From Chryseobacterium jejuense (GTDB taxonomy: Bacteria > Bacteroidota > Bacteroidia > Flavobacteriales > Weeksellaceae), in contig NZ_FNEG01000001.1 in assembly GCF_900100075.1 (NCBI RefSeq), positions 1,054,001 through 1,118,000 on the forward strand: a DNA stretch of 64,000 nucleotides. The letters are read 5' to 3'. A program made the translations under genes and the position numbers. The notes beneath the pieces were generated by a model. The model saw only the letters and a program-made list of their open reading frames with translations. It had not been told where the DNA came from and ran no database searches. This document shows positions 34,827 through 43,266 of this stretch, piece by piece (the first letter of the stretch is position 1; each line of letters begins with the position of its first letter).

Positions 34827-36884
34827 ATGGGAAATTTTGCATCATCAAAAAATCTAGGTAATGGATATCCAACCCCAGGTCCTCAGCGACCTGATATTCA
34901 GGATATCATGAATCACGCTTATTTCTTAACGGAGGGTCAATGGAAAGAAGCAAAAGAAAATAATTCTTACGATTATATCATTATTGGCTCAGGCTTCTGT
35001 GGGTATGCCTTCGCTAAAAGAATTTTGGAAAAAGACAAAGAAGCCACAATCTTGATGGTTGAGCGGGGAGGCTTTTTATTGCCAACACATTTTCAGAATT
35101 TAGGAGCCAGTTATAAGAAACTGGTTGGGCCTATCTCTGAAACTTTCCCTTGGAGTTTATCTCAATCTACTATGCTTGAAAAGGCACCTTATCGTGTAAC
35201 ACAGCATGGTATGTTGCCCTATTTTGGTGGGAGAAGTTTCTTGTGGAGTGCCTGGTGTCCGCAACCCGAACGACATCAAGCTGAAAAATGGTCTCTAGCT
35301 TTATTTAATTCTCTAACAGAAAAAAATGATAAATCACCTTCTTATTTTCAAGAAGCCATCAAATTATTGCATGTTCATAAGTCCAATAGTTTGCCTTTTG
35401 TGAATAACTTAAAAGAATTAAAAGGGGCGGATTTGAAAGACAATTTGGGCAAACTACAATTACCGGAATATGGTGTATTGCAGGAAGCTATTTACAAAAA
35501 ATTTAGTGGCGGATTAGACGGATTTAATTCTTCGGAGGATAGAAACCGCACCGGTGCCCAGCTTATGAAGGTAGAATATGCATCTTTGGCTTGTGGTGAT
35601 GGCGAGGATAAAGGGATTGATTTTAATAAGTTCTCTACCCCAACTTCAATTTTAAATTTGGTAGACAGTACTGCATTTGATACTAAAAATGTAGAATCAG
35701 ATGTTGAGAAAAAAAGGAAAGAACGCAATAATATGTATCCAAACAGGTTGCATATTCTTACAGAGTGTGTGGTAGAAGAGATTTTGAATGAAGATAATAA
35801 AGCGTATGGATTATCAACAACGAGAGGTACAATTGCATTGAACGATGCAGAATTGATATTAGCAACCGGAGCTATGCCACCTGCTACACTGATTCAGAAA
35901 TCATTCAATCATGAATTGGCGGGTCAGCATTTTACAGCCCATACGATTTCTGCAATAACGGCCAGAGTAGAGAAAGATAAATTTTTGAAGCTTTTAGGAA
36001 AAAATTCGATTTCAGAAAATGACAATTTGCAGATGGGTGCCATCTACCTGCCTTTCTTTGCAAAAAATGGTCAGCAGTTTCATATTCAGTTGTCCATTAT
36101 TCATGACCCTAACCCAAGTAAGAATAAAGAGCTGGCCATGCGCTATATGCCGGATGTTGTATCTACAGCTTCTCCGGAGCAATTGGCAGGTTCGGAGAAC
36201 CATGTGATATTAGTATGTGCAATTCTGGGCGAATTAGATATTCATAATAAAAATGCATATTTCCATGCTAATAATGATCATGATGCTACAACAGCAAGTG
36301 TACTGCGCTGTAACCCGGGTGAGAAGGATAAAAAAACATGGGACGATATGGGTAACGCAACCTATGATATTCTTGATTACTTATTTGGTGACCTTGAATA
36401 CTGGTATAGCGATTTGAACTATTATCAAGAGTCTCTGTCAGGTATATATTCGGATGACGATTTAGCAAAGCGCTACAAAAACCAAAACCAATGGGTGTCG
36501 AAAGCTGAATGTACACCTTACCCACACGTTCCAGCAATGGTGCATGAAGGCTCTACACTACCTATAGAAAATGAGAATGGGATTGATGCTGTAGTTAATT
36601 TAGAGTATCAACTGATAAACAGAGTTCAAAAGGAAATGGGAAACCAACAGACAAAAGAATATGAAAATATTCCTGTATCCAATTTATTTATAACAGGAGC
36701 CTCACTATGGGCGCAGAGCGGTGCCTGGAATCCTACTTTGACCATGACGGCAATGGCATTGCAATTAGCGGATAAACGAATTGCTGCGAAAAAAGTACGT
36801 AAGTCTATTCATACTAAAGAAAAAAGTGTTAGTGGGAAAGAACAACATGCTAATGAAGTTGGTCTTATGAATTTCTTTCTTTAA
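34827..36884 (+). CDS. GMC-family oxidoreductase (FAD-dependent)
   Basis: A 685-residue flavoenzyme. YDYIIIGSGFCGYAFAKRIL starting near residue 48 is the Rossmann FAD loop. FGGRSFLWSAWCP corresponds to the GMC GGSS motif. VHEGSTLPI has the conserved His, and NLFITGASLWAQSGAWNPTL the C-terminal signature with Asn-Pro. It is longer than typical GMC enzymes (530-600) owing to an insert around residues 160-310. No signal peptide. It probably oxidises an alcohol or sterol-like substrate, which cannot be named. A 25-base gap leads to the PAS-cupin gene, so the two are an operon. Confidence 0.85.
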   Translation: MGNFASSKNLGNGYPTPGPQRPDIQDIMNHAYFLTEGQWKEAKENNSYDYIIIGSGFCGYAFAKRILEKDKEATILMVERGGFLLPTHFQNLGASYKKLVGPISETFPWSLSQSTMLEKAPYRVTQHGMLPYFGGRSFLWSAWCPQPERHQAEKWSLALFNSLTEKNDKSPSYFQEAIKLLHVHKSNSLPFVNNLKELKGADLKDNLGKLQLPEYGVLQEAIYKKFSGGLDGFNSSEDRNRTGAQLMKVEYASLACGDGEDKGIDFNKFSTPTSILNLVDSTAFDTKNVESDVEKKRKERNNMYPNRLHILTECVVEEILNEDNKAYGLSTTRGTIALNDAELILATGAMPPATLIQKSFNHELAGQHFTAHTISAITARVEKDKFLKLLGKNSISENDNLQMGAIYLPFFAKNGQQFHIQLSIIHDPNPSKNKELAMRYMPDVVSTASPEQLAGSENHVILVCAILGELDIHNKNAYFHANNDHDATTASVLRCNPGEKDKKTWDDMGNATYDILDYLFGDLEYWYSDLNYYQESLSGIYSDDDLAKRYKNQNQWVSKAECTPYPHVPAMVHEGSTLPIENENGIDAVVNLEYQLINRVQKEMGNQQTKEYENIPVSNLFITGASLWAQSGAWNPTLTMTAMALQLADKRIAAKKVRKSIHTKEKSVSGKEQHANEVGLMNFFL

Positions 36885-36909
36885 TTGACCAATCTAAATT
36901 TTAAGCACC

Positions 36910-37758
36910 ATGGATAATAACGAAACAGCTACCCTTGTAGAAGTTGGACTGGATTTAGGTCCTGTATTAAATATGGACGGTGTCTATACCTGCGTAAAAG
37001 ATGTTGATTCCAGATTTGTATTTTGCAATGAAAACTTTGCGAAATTAGTGGGAAGCTCTGTCTCTGATATTATAGGAACAATTGATGATAGAGCTCAGCA
37101 TGTAAAGGATGATGAAGCAGTACGAAAGTCTGGTGTCCCATTACTGAATCATCGTGAATTGATAGAGCTGCCAGACGGATCTCAACAGCCTATTCTTACA
37201 CAAAAAGGGTTGTGGCGGTGTTCAACAGACGAGTCTGAAATTTTGGGTACTACTGTAAACTTTGCATTGCAAAAAACTAAAAAAGAGTGGATAAAAGATT
37301 TGGGACTTAATAAGGTAGATAACGTCGGTTATTTTGGGATTGATCATACTCATGAAGCTGACAAAGATAGTACCTATTCCCTGAATTTTATTCTGATAGA
37401 TAATCTTCCAAAGTTAAAACTGCATAAGCTTACGATGGATGAACAATGGTTTTTTCATGAAGGCTCTCCATTACAAATTTATATTTTCGACTTGGTGAAA
37501 AAGACCGCTACTGTTAAGGTGGTAGGCCGGAATATCAATAATGGAGAAAAGCTACAAGTTATCGTACCTAAAAATACATGGTTTGGTGCTAAAGTCGTAA
37601 ATGAAGATTTTAATCTAAGCAGTTGCAGTTTAGCCCCTGGTTTTTATGATGGTTGCAGTACATCTTTGCCAAGTGATGACAAGGAACGCAAAACTTTTTT
37701 AGATCATTTGAAACAAATGTTTCCGGAGTATATCTCTATAATTGATGAGCTTTCTTAA
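36910..37758 (+). CDS. PAS domain fused to DUF985-type cupin
   Basis: A 282-residue soluble protein. Residues about 20-120 read as a PAS sensor (VYTCVKDVDSRFVFCNENFAKLVG, beginning with the usual KD-D-R pattern). Residues about 138-250 match the DUF985 (cupin_5) fold: STYSLNFILID, DEQWFFHEGSPLQIYIFD, PKNTWFGAKV and SCSLAPGF. I know of no named system with this fusion. DUF985 proteins bind small ligands; PAS domains bind flavin, haem or metabolites. It probably works with the GMC enzyme upstream, perhaps as a sensor or accessory. Confidence 0.75.
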   Translation: MDNNETATLVEVGLDLGPVLNMDGVYTCVKDVDSRFVFCNENFAKLVGSSVSDIIGTIDDRAQHVKDDEAVRKSGVPLLNHRELIELPDGSQQPILTQKGLWRCSTDESEILGTTVNFALQKTKKEWIKDLGLNKVDNVGYFGIDHTHEADKDSTYSLNFILIDNLPKLKLHKLTMDEQWFFHEGSPLQIYIFDLVKKTATVKVVGRNINNGEKLQVIVPKNTWFGAKVVNEDFNLSSCSLAPGFYDGCSTSLPSDDKERKTFLDHLKQMFPEYISIIDELS

Positions 37759-37884
37759 GCAGTTACCGTTTACCTCATTTTGAAAAGAGATCTCATGAAA
37801 CCTGTTGGAAGGGAACTTATGAACTTCTTCATGTGGTTTGTGAATTCTGAATTCAAGAAAGGAGGCCGAAAAATAAAAAAAGAG

Positions 37885-37921
37885 TCCGTTCTCACTATTT
37901 GTGAGACGGATTTCTTTTTTA
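37885..37921. terminator. Terminator after PAS-cupin gene
   Basis: A 10-bp stem with one bulge (TCCGTTCTCAC / GTGAGACGGA), a TATTT loop, then TTTCTTTTTT on the plus side and an A-run before it. It probably serves the operon on the left. Confidence 0.75.
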
Positions 37922-38003
37922 CATTTATTATCAAAAGCCTTTTGTAAAAGATATTATTGATGGTTAATGGATTAATTTACTGAAAAGGATTAAGATGGCA
38001 GTT

Positions 38004-38852
38004 TTATTTCAAAATCAAAACCGGTAAATTGGTGTTTTGATAAAGTCCTTCAGAAATACTTCTGCTCGCCATATAATAAAGGAAACTGTGTCTGCCTGGT
38101 AAAGCAATAATAAGATCGGTATTGTTTGAAGTAGCAAAACTCAAAATCCCATTGATCACATTTTCGTCATAGGAATAATGAATACTGCTCGGAATCTCTG
38201 TTAAATGTTGTTGAATATAGTCTTCCAGTTCTTTCTTTTTATCAGAGTTGATCTCATTTTTCTCTTTAGTATTGATATTCAGGAATGACAGATGTACATC
38301 AAGTTTCTGAATCATTGATTTATGGTGAAACAGTCTTTCAAGCTTTTTAATCCCATTGATATCACACGGAATGACAATATTGTTAATGCTGTTGTATTGA
38401 TAACTATTGGGAACAATTAAGGTTTTAACAGGGCTTGTTCTTGCAATACTGATAATATTATCGGAAACAAAACTTTCATTGGAAGAAGTAGAATCATCAC
38501 TTCCCAGAACAATCATTTCGATGGAAGGCTGATTTTTCAAAACCTCATTGATACTTCTGGTAAGTGCCCAGTCACTTAATAGCCTGGAAACTTTAACTTC
38601 AGGAGCAATTTCTGTAATCATCTTACTCAGCTGATCAAATAAAAGGTCGGTCCTTTTCAGCAAATTGTTGACATTTTCTTCATTCACAAATGAATGACCT
38701 TCTGCAATATGCAGGTAATCAAATTCAGATTCACCGGCAATCTTTAAAAGAATAATGTTTTGGTATTCATAGTGTTTTGCCCATTCAGCGGCGACTTTTA
38801 CTGCATTTTCCGTGGTGGAGGTAAAGTCAATAGGTACAAGGATTGTTCTCAT
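38004..38852 (-). CDS. Universal stress protein, tandem UspA domains
   Basis: A 282-residue protein with two UspA-like halves. The first begins RTILVPIDFTSTTENAVKVA and has EMIVLGSDDSTSSNE. The second begins NNIVIPCDINGIKKLERLF and has DLIIALPGRHSFLYY. Tandem Usp proteins of this size are common in Bacteroidota and respond to starvation or stress. The G-2x-G-9x-G(S/T) ATP motif is incomplete in both halves, so ATP binding is doubtful. It lies 24 bases after a MarR gene, in one operon. Confidence 0.88.
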   Translation of the reverse strand: MRTILVPIDFTSTTENAVKVAAEWAKHYEYQNIILLKIAGESEFDYLHIAEGHSFVNEENVNNLLKRTDLLFDQLSKMITEIAPEVKVSRLLSDWALTRSINEVLKNQPSIEMIVLGSDDSTSSNESFVSDNIISIARTSPVKTLIVPNSYQYNSINNIVIPCDINGIKKLERLFHHKSMIQKLDVHLSFLNINTKEKNEINSDKKKELEDYIQQHLTEIPSSIHYSYDENVINGILSFATSNNTDLIIALPGRHSFLYYMASRSISEGLYQNTNLPVLILK

Positions 38853-38876
38853 TTTTCAATATATTTTTAATCCTGA

Positions 38877-39356
38877 TTATTCAAGGTTTTCGGTCATTTT
38901 TTTTACTAAAAGAAGCGCTTTGTTGATTTCATCTTCATGAAGATCACCGGCGGCTTTTTTGTACAGTTCCAAAGCCCATGGATATACTTTTTCTATAAGC
39001 TTTTTTCCTTTTGAAGTAAGAAAGATCTGCTTATTTCTTCTGTCGTTTTTATAGGCAACCCGTTCTACCAGTTCCCGCTTTACAAGGGCATTGATAAGAT
39101 AGGTGATGCTTGATTTATCTTTACTTACTTTGTTGGCTATTTCCTGTTGGTTGATTCCATCATTTCTGGAAAGAATTCCGAGAATTTCTACCAGCTCAAC
39201 CGAAAGATCCGGATCGTACTCATTCACGCAAGCCTGAATCTTTTGCCGTAAACGACTTTTCATTTCAGTCATTGCCCAGCCCAGTTCTAAGGCCAGTTCA
39301 GATATATTATTTCGGTTTTCAGACATATTTAAAAGATAATGGTGAGCTTTGAACAA
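38877..39356 (-). CDS. MarR-family transcription regulator
   Basis: A 159-residue repressor; Met11 (39326) is an alternative start. NDGINQQEIANKVSKDKSSITYLINAL is the HTH, and RVAYKNDRRNKQIFLTSKG is the wing with the conserved D-R-K-I pattern. It is upstream of and co-oriented with the universal stress protein gene, 24 bases apart, so it most likely regulates that operon. Confidence 0.88.
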   Translation of the reverse strand: MFKAHHYLLNMSENRNNISELALELGWAMTEMKSRLRQKIQACVNEYDPDLSVELVEILGILSRNDGINQQEIANKVSKDKSSITYLINALVKRELVERVAYKNDRRNKQIFLTSKGKKLIEKVYPWALELYKKAAGDLHEDEINKALLLVKKMTENLE

Positions 39357-39558
39357 AGTATAAAGCTTCTATGCTGATGCTTCCTAACAAATGTACGGAA
39401 AATTAGTTTTAATTTCAACTAATTGGGTGTAAAATGTTAGTGGGTAGGTTTTTATATTTAAAAGAGGAGTTCTTGAAATTATTGTTGAGGGAGTTAATTA
39501 GGTTATTGCAAATAAGAAAATAGGAGACAAGATGATATTGGATATGCTTAAATGCACA

Positions 39559-39891
39559 ATGTCAAAGAAAAAGGATCAGAAGGTTGATATCACTCGTGAG
39601 GAGCTTTAGGAAATCTTAAACTCTATAAAAGTATAGCCAGAAAGAAGCAATGGGATAATAATTCAGTAATTTTTTATGAAAATAACCTTAGAATAGATTA
39701 TGTATTGAGGCAATTACACGAAACTTCAAAAAATCAGAAAGTATACGATTCAAACAATAGCAGAAGAAGTAGGTTATAAAAGCTCCACAACTTTCATAAA
39801 AGCATTTAAAGACAGGGTTAAAATGACACCTTCAGATTATATCAAGCAGCTTGAAAATATATTGGAAAAAGAGATTAAGATGAGTGTGTAA
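39559..39891 (+). pseudogene. Decayed AraC-family regulator gene
   Basis: The last 50 codons encode a good AraC second HTH (KYTIQTIAEEVGYKSSTTF, then IKAFKDRVKMTPSDYIKQLE) ending at TAA 39889-39891. Immediately upstream, a different frame reads NLRIDYVLRQLHETSK, the natural lead-in, so a frameshift lies near 39725. Further up, KVDITREEL is cut by TAG at 39607 and another TAG follows. Part of the first HTH seems deleted. This is a remnant of a Bacteroidota AraC gene. The rest of 39357-39984 shows nothing else. Confidence 0.75.
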
Positions 39892-39984
39892 TGTCATGAC
39901 AAGATACTTACTGCTTTAGAAGCATTTATAAAAGTACAGAAAATTAAAAAGACAGATAATATTGGCCTCATCACTTGTATTAAA

Positions 39985-40344
39985 TCAGATCTCCTTATTG
40001 ATACAAGGAGTAGAAACATCATCATAGAGCATATGTTCCATAGCAAATACAGTAATGGAATCAATAATTGGCAGAATCTTTTCCCCCTTGTCTGTAAGAC
40101 TGTATTCAACTTTTGGTGGGACTTCGGGGTATGATTTCTTATTCAGAAAGCCATCTTTTACCAAAATTTTGAGCTCTTCATTCAAAACCTTTTCACTGAT
40201 GTCAGGAATGTGACGTTTTAATTCTCCATAGCGCTTTTTTTCATCCCTCATGATTTCTATAATCAATAACCGCCATTTGCTTCCAATCACATTAAATGTT
40301 CTTCGTATCGGACAGTCTTCTATTTTTTTTTCATTTTTTTTCAT
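39985..40344 (-). CDS. HxlR-family transcription regulator
   Basis: A 119-residue winged-helix protein. It has the family hallmark Cys near the start (EDCPIRRTFNVIGSKWRLLII), then RYGELKRHIPDISEKVLNEELKILVKDG and the wing VEYSLTDKGEKILPI. HxlR/YodB proteins are repressors sensing electrophiles or oxidants through that Cys. A palindrome at 40373-40390 lies in its own promoter. It is divergent from the double SnoaL gene at 40602, a possible target. Confidence 0.88.
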   Translation of the reverse strand: MKKNEKKIEDCPIRRTFNVIGSKWRLLIIEIMRDEKKRYGELKRHIPDISEKVLNEELKILVKDGFLNKKSYPEVPPKVEYSLTDKGEKILPIIDSITVFAMEHMLYDDVSTPCINKEI

Positions 40345-40372
40345 TTGGTAAACTATTGACAGTCAGTAAATC

Positions 40373-40390
40373 CTACTTGTATGTAAGTAG
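40373..40390. promoter_or_regulatory. HxlR operator candidate
   Basis: CTACTTGTATGTAAGTAG: two perfect 6-base arms around 6 bases, 29 bases upstream of the HxlR start. HxlR/YodB sites are commonly of TACT-n-AGTA form. Bases 40391-40601 hold no other clear signal. Confidence 0.55.
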
Positions 40391-40601
40391 CATTCTTCCA
40401 GGTTAGTACTTGATTTTTATAAGTGAAGACAATACATTTGTTATCACAATACGGCTACAATATAGGTAAAAAGATGGTAAAGTAATGGTCAGTTCCCAAT
40501 CACTATATAATAATAAGGGAATTGATAAAAACAATAGCATTCTGCAGATCATGGAGCCGGATGTATTTTAATAACTTAATCATAAATGTAAACAGAAACT
40601 T

Positions 40602-41363
40602 ATGAAAGCAAAAGAAGTAGTTTCAGAAATGTGGTCAGCATTGATGACCAACAGCGATCCGAATGTAATTGATCAATATGTGAATCCAGACTATCGGCAG
40701 CACAGTCCCTATGTGAAGAATGGTCCTGATGGGCTACGGGATCTGTTGGCCACTCTTCGTCCGGATTATCGGTATGAGCCTATACGATTTATAGGAGATG
40801 ACCATTTTGTGGTCATGCACGGAATTCATCATAACTGGTTGAATAATATCATGACAGGAGGAGAAGTTGTGGTGGGTATTGATATTTTCCGTGTGGAAAA
40901 TGATCAGATTGCAGAACATTGGGATGCTTCTGTTCCTATAGCTCCGGCCAGTATTTCTGGGAGAAGTCAGTTTGACGGCCCTACTGAGATAACTAATCCG
41001 GAACTTACAGAGGTCAGTAGAAAAACAGCAGAGCACTATGTGAAGGATGTTCTTATTAATAAGAGAGTAGAAGAGATCAATCAATGGGTAAGTGAAGAGG
41101 TGATTCAGCACAACCCTGCTATTGGAGATAGTATCACAGCTCTTAGAGCAGCTTTGGAAAGTAGTGAAAAAGACTACAGGAGAATTCATAGGATCGTCGC
41201 TGAAGGAGAGCTTGTTGCAGTACAATCAGAAGGAGCTGTCCGTGGGCAGGTACATACATTTTGGGATGTTCTCAGGATAGATGTCACTGGGAAAATTGTT
41301 GAGATGTGGCAAGTAGCAGCTGTATTTCCTGATATAGTGCCGCATGCTAACGGACCCTTTTAA
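40602..41363 (+). CDS. Double SnoaL-like (NTF2-fold) protein
   Basis: A 253-residue protein with two repeated NTF2-like domains. The first contains VIDQYVNPDYRQHSPYVKNGPDG and the second RVEEINQWVSEEVIQHNPAIGDS; each ends with a V-(D/R)-IFRV/VLRIDV strand and then H-WDASVP or EMWQVAAV. This resembles SnoaL polyketide cyclase-like proteins used as ring-opening or isomerase enzymes or in detoxification. The reaction is unknown. It opens a plus-strand cluster of oxidoreductases and an amidohydrolase. Confidence 0.8.
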   Translation: MKAKEVVSEMWSALMTNSDPNVIDQYVNPDYRQHSPYVKNGPDGLRDLLATLRPDYRYEPIRFIGDDHFVVMHGIHHNWLNNIMTGGEVVVGIDIFRVENDQIAEHWDASVPIAPASISGRSQFDGPTEITNPELTEVSRKTAEHYVKDVLINKRVEEINQWVSEEVIQHNPAIGDSITALRAALESSEKDYRRIHRIVAEGELVAVQSEGAVRGQVHTFWDVLRIDVTGKIVEMWQVAAVFPDIVPHANGPF

Positions 41364-41684
41364 AACATTATTCAACAGGATCAATATGATTTGACCTGAA
41401 AAAACAAAGGGTATTCCTCTTTTAGGCTTACCGCCTTATTCCTATCTCAATATTGTAAGAAAGGTATAGTGCCTGAGATCTTTACAATATTCTTCAATAT
41501 CATTTAACATTACGAAAATACAATATAACGCCATAGCAAAAGCTATCGGAGAAAGAATAAGTATGTCAAATTTTGAAAGGATAAAGCGGCCTAAGAGAGG
41601 ATTCTTAAAAAAGAAAAAGAAAAAATCAACGATCTGTAGGAAGATCTTGGTTGGTGTCAGCATGACAAATTAATAAAAAAAGAT
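41364..41684. other. Intergenic stretch with a doubtful small ORF
   Basis: A 36-codon ORF (41563-41673, MSNFERIKRP then a Lys-rich part) continues upstream without ATG as YNAIAKAIGERIS. The pattern faintly recalls HTH proteins and could be a gene remnant. I would not call it a gene. Confidence 0.25.
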
Positions 41685-42428
41685 ATGAAAAATTTAACAG
41701 GTAAAGTAGCCATGATTACAGGTTCCGGAAGAGGAATTGGCGCTCATATAGCTAAACGGCTTGCGCTTGAAGGAGCTTATGTTATCCTGCATGATCTTGA
41801 AATCCATTTACTTGAAGAAACGGCCAATGAAATTCGTGCTGCTGGAGGTATTGTTCAACAGTTGATCCAGTCGGATCTGTCTGATCATGACGCTGGTGAT
41901 ACCATTACACAGAGGCTGAACGTTGAGAAAATTGATATTTTAGTTAATAATGCCGGTATTGCTCCGGTGAGATCATTTCAGGAAGTTGACCAAAGTATGT
42001 TTAATGCTATGGTTGATATCAATATGAGGGCTGTTTTTTTTATCTCACAAAAATTACTTCCTTATATGAATGATGGAGGCCGAATTATCAATATTTCATC
42101 ATCGTTGAAAAAGACCTATGCGCCAGGATTTATTACGTATGTTTCTATTAAAGGTTTTATTGAAGCTTTTACCAAATATCTGGCTGGGGAAATTGGCGGG
42201 CGTGGAATTACGGTGAATGCCATTTCTCCAGGAGCCATCAATACCGGATTAAATCCATGGTTTGAAACAGAAGAAGGAATAAAAGTACTACTGAATGATC
42301 AGGCTTTAAAGAAGTTGGGGCAGCCTTCATACATTAGTGATGCCGTAGCATTTTTGGCAAGTGAACAGGCCAGTTGGATTTCAGGAGCAATCATCGATGT
42401 GGATGGAGGTTTTAAGCTGGCACCCTGA
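41685..42428 (+). CDS. SDR-family oxidoreductase, FabG-like
   Basis: A 247-residue short-chain dehydrogenase. TGSGRGIGAHIAKRL is the NAD(P) loop, LVNNAGIAP the structural motif, and NISSSLKKTYAPGFITYVSIKG contains the catalytic Ser; the Tyr-x3-Lys is YVSIK. The C-terminal FLASEQASWISGAIIDVDGG matches 3-oxoacyl reductase-type enzymes. The substrate is more likely a small ketone or alcohol in a catabolic route than an acyl-ACP, given the neighbours. Second gene of the cluster. Confidence 0.9.
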   Translation: MKNLTGKVAMITGSGRGIGAHIAKRLALEGAYVILHDLEIHLLEETANEIRAAGGIVQQLIQSDLSDHDAGDTITQRLNVEKIDILVNNAGIAPVRSFQEVDQSMFNAMVDINMRAVFFISQKLLPYMNDGGRIINISSSLKKTYAPGFITYVSIKGFIEAFTKYLAGEIGGRGITVNAISPGAINTGLNPWFETEEGIKVLLNDQALKKLGQPSYISDAVAFLASEQASWISGAIIDVDGGFKLAP

Positions 42429-42457
42429 TGAAGTCTGATTGACATTGATACAGAATA

Positions 42458-42509
42458 CCCATTGGGTGTTGTGCTAAAGAAGTAATTTTATATACAACAC
42501 ACAGTGGGT
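42458..42509. repeat. Imperfect inverted repeat
   Basis: ACCCATTGGGTGTTGT (42458-42473) and ACAACACACAGTGGGT (42494-42509) pair at 14 of 16 positions around a 20-base loop. No T-run follows, so a weak or processing hairpin between two cluster genes. Confidence 0.45.
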
Positions 42510-42544
42510 TTATTAATTATAATAACAATCATCAAAAAAAGAAT

Positions 42545-43147
42545 ATGAAAAAAACAGCTGTAATTGGGTTGGGTAATATGGGTAAAATCATTGCCCTAAA
42601 CCTGATTAAGAATAACCAGGTAGTTATTGTCGCTTCAAGAGCGATTGATGACGCTATATCGTTCTCTCTTAAGCCTGAAGCTAATAATCTTGCGGTTGCC
42701 AGAGAGATTCGTGATGCCATTCATGAAGCAGAGATCATTATTCCTGCTATTTGGTTTACAGGATACAAAGACTTTTTTGCAGAATATGGATCATTGCTAA
42801 AAAATAAAATAATAATAGATATTTCCAACCCCGTTATTCCGGATGGAAGAGGAGGTTTGAAAAGAGTTCTTGAAGAAGGGAAGTCAGCAGGGGAAATAAA
42901 TGCTTCAATTCTTCCCAAAGGAGCAAAGCTAGCTAAAGCATTGGGTTCTTTGACTGCTGAAAGCTTTCAGACCAAGGCCAATCAGAATCCTGAAGCCATT
43001 CTGTTTTATGCTTCGGATGATCTTGAAATTAAAAATGATATTGAAGAGGTCATTAGGAGTAGTGGCTTTAGACCAGTTTATATAGGTGGAATAAATAAAA
43101 CCATACAGATGGAAGTTGGTGGAGATTGTCATGAAATTCATCCTTGA
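42545..43147 (+). CDS. NAD(P)-binding F420-type oxidoreductase
   Basis: A 200-residue Rossmann protein. It starts KKTAVIGLGNMGKIIALNL (GxGxMG) like F420-dependent NADP reductases and 6-phosphogluconate dehydrogenase-like proteins. IIIDISNPVIPD matches the IDxTNP segment of the F420-reductase family. Members in bacteria without F420 usually act as NADPH-dependent reductases of unknown substrate. It ends rather early (VGGDCHEIHP), so the last helix may be shorter than usual. Lies in the catabolic-type cluster. Confidence 0.8.
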   Translation: MKKTAVIGLGNMGKIIALNLIKNNQVVIVASRAIDDAISFSLKPEANNLAVAREIRDAIHEAEIIIPAIWFTGYKDFFAEYGSLLKNKIIIDISNPVIPDGRGGLKRVLEEGKSAGEINASILPKGAKLAKALGSLTAESFQTKANQNPEAILFYASDDLEIKNDIEEVIRSSGFRPVYIGGINKTIQMEVGGDCHEIHP

Positions 43148-43176
43148 TCATACAAATGTATGGTTTACCGAAAAAA

Positions 43177-43233
43177 GGACTAGTATTCCCGACTTTATAG
43201 TCCTATAGATTAAGATGCCGGACACTAATTTTG
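43177..43233 (+). promoter_or_regulatory. Amidohydrolase promoter with inverted repeat at -33
   Basis: TAATTTTG at 43226-43233 is a full -7 box. The -33 element is missing, and GGACTA (43177-43182) with TAGTCC (43198-43203) sits just upstream instead. This pattern suggests an activator-dependent promoter, perhaps for the AraC protein at 44817. Confidence 0.45.
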
Positions 43234-43266
43234 TTTTAGAAAATCAACACTATAATTCAGTCTTAT

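Noticed and set aside
41563..41673. 36-codon Lys-rich ORF
   Set aside because: No start context, no upstream ATG for the longer frame, and low-complexity Lys composition; at best a gene remnant.
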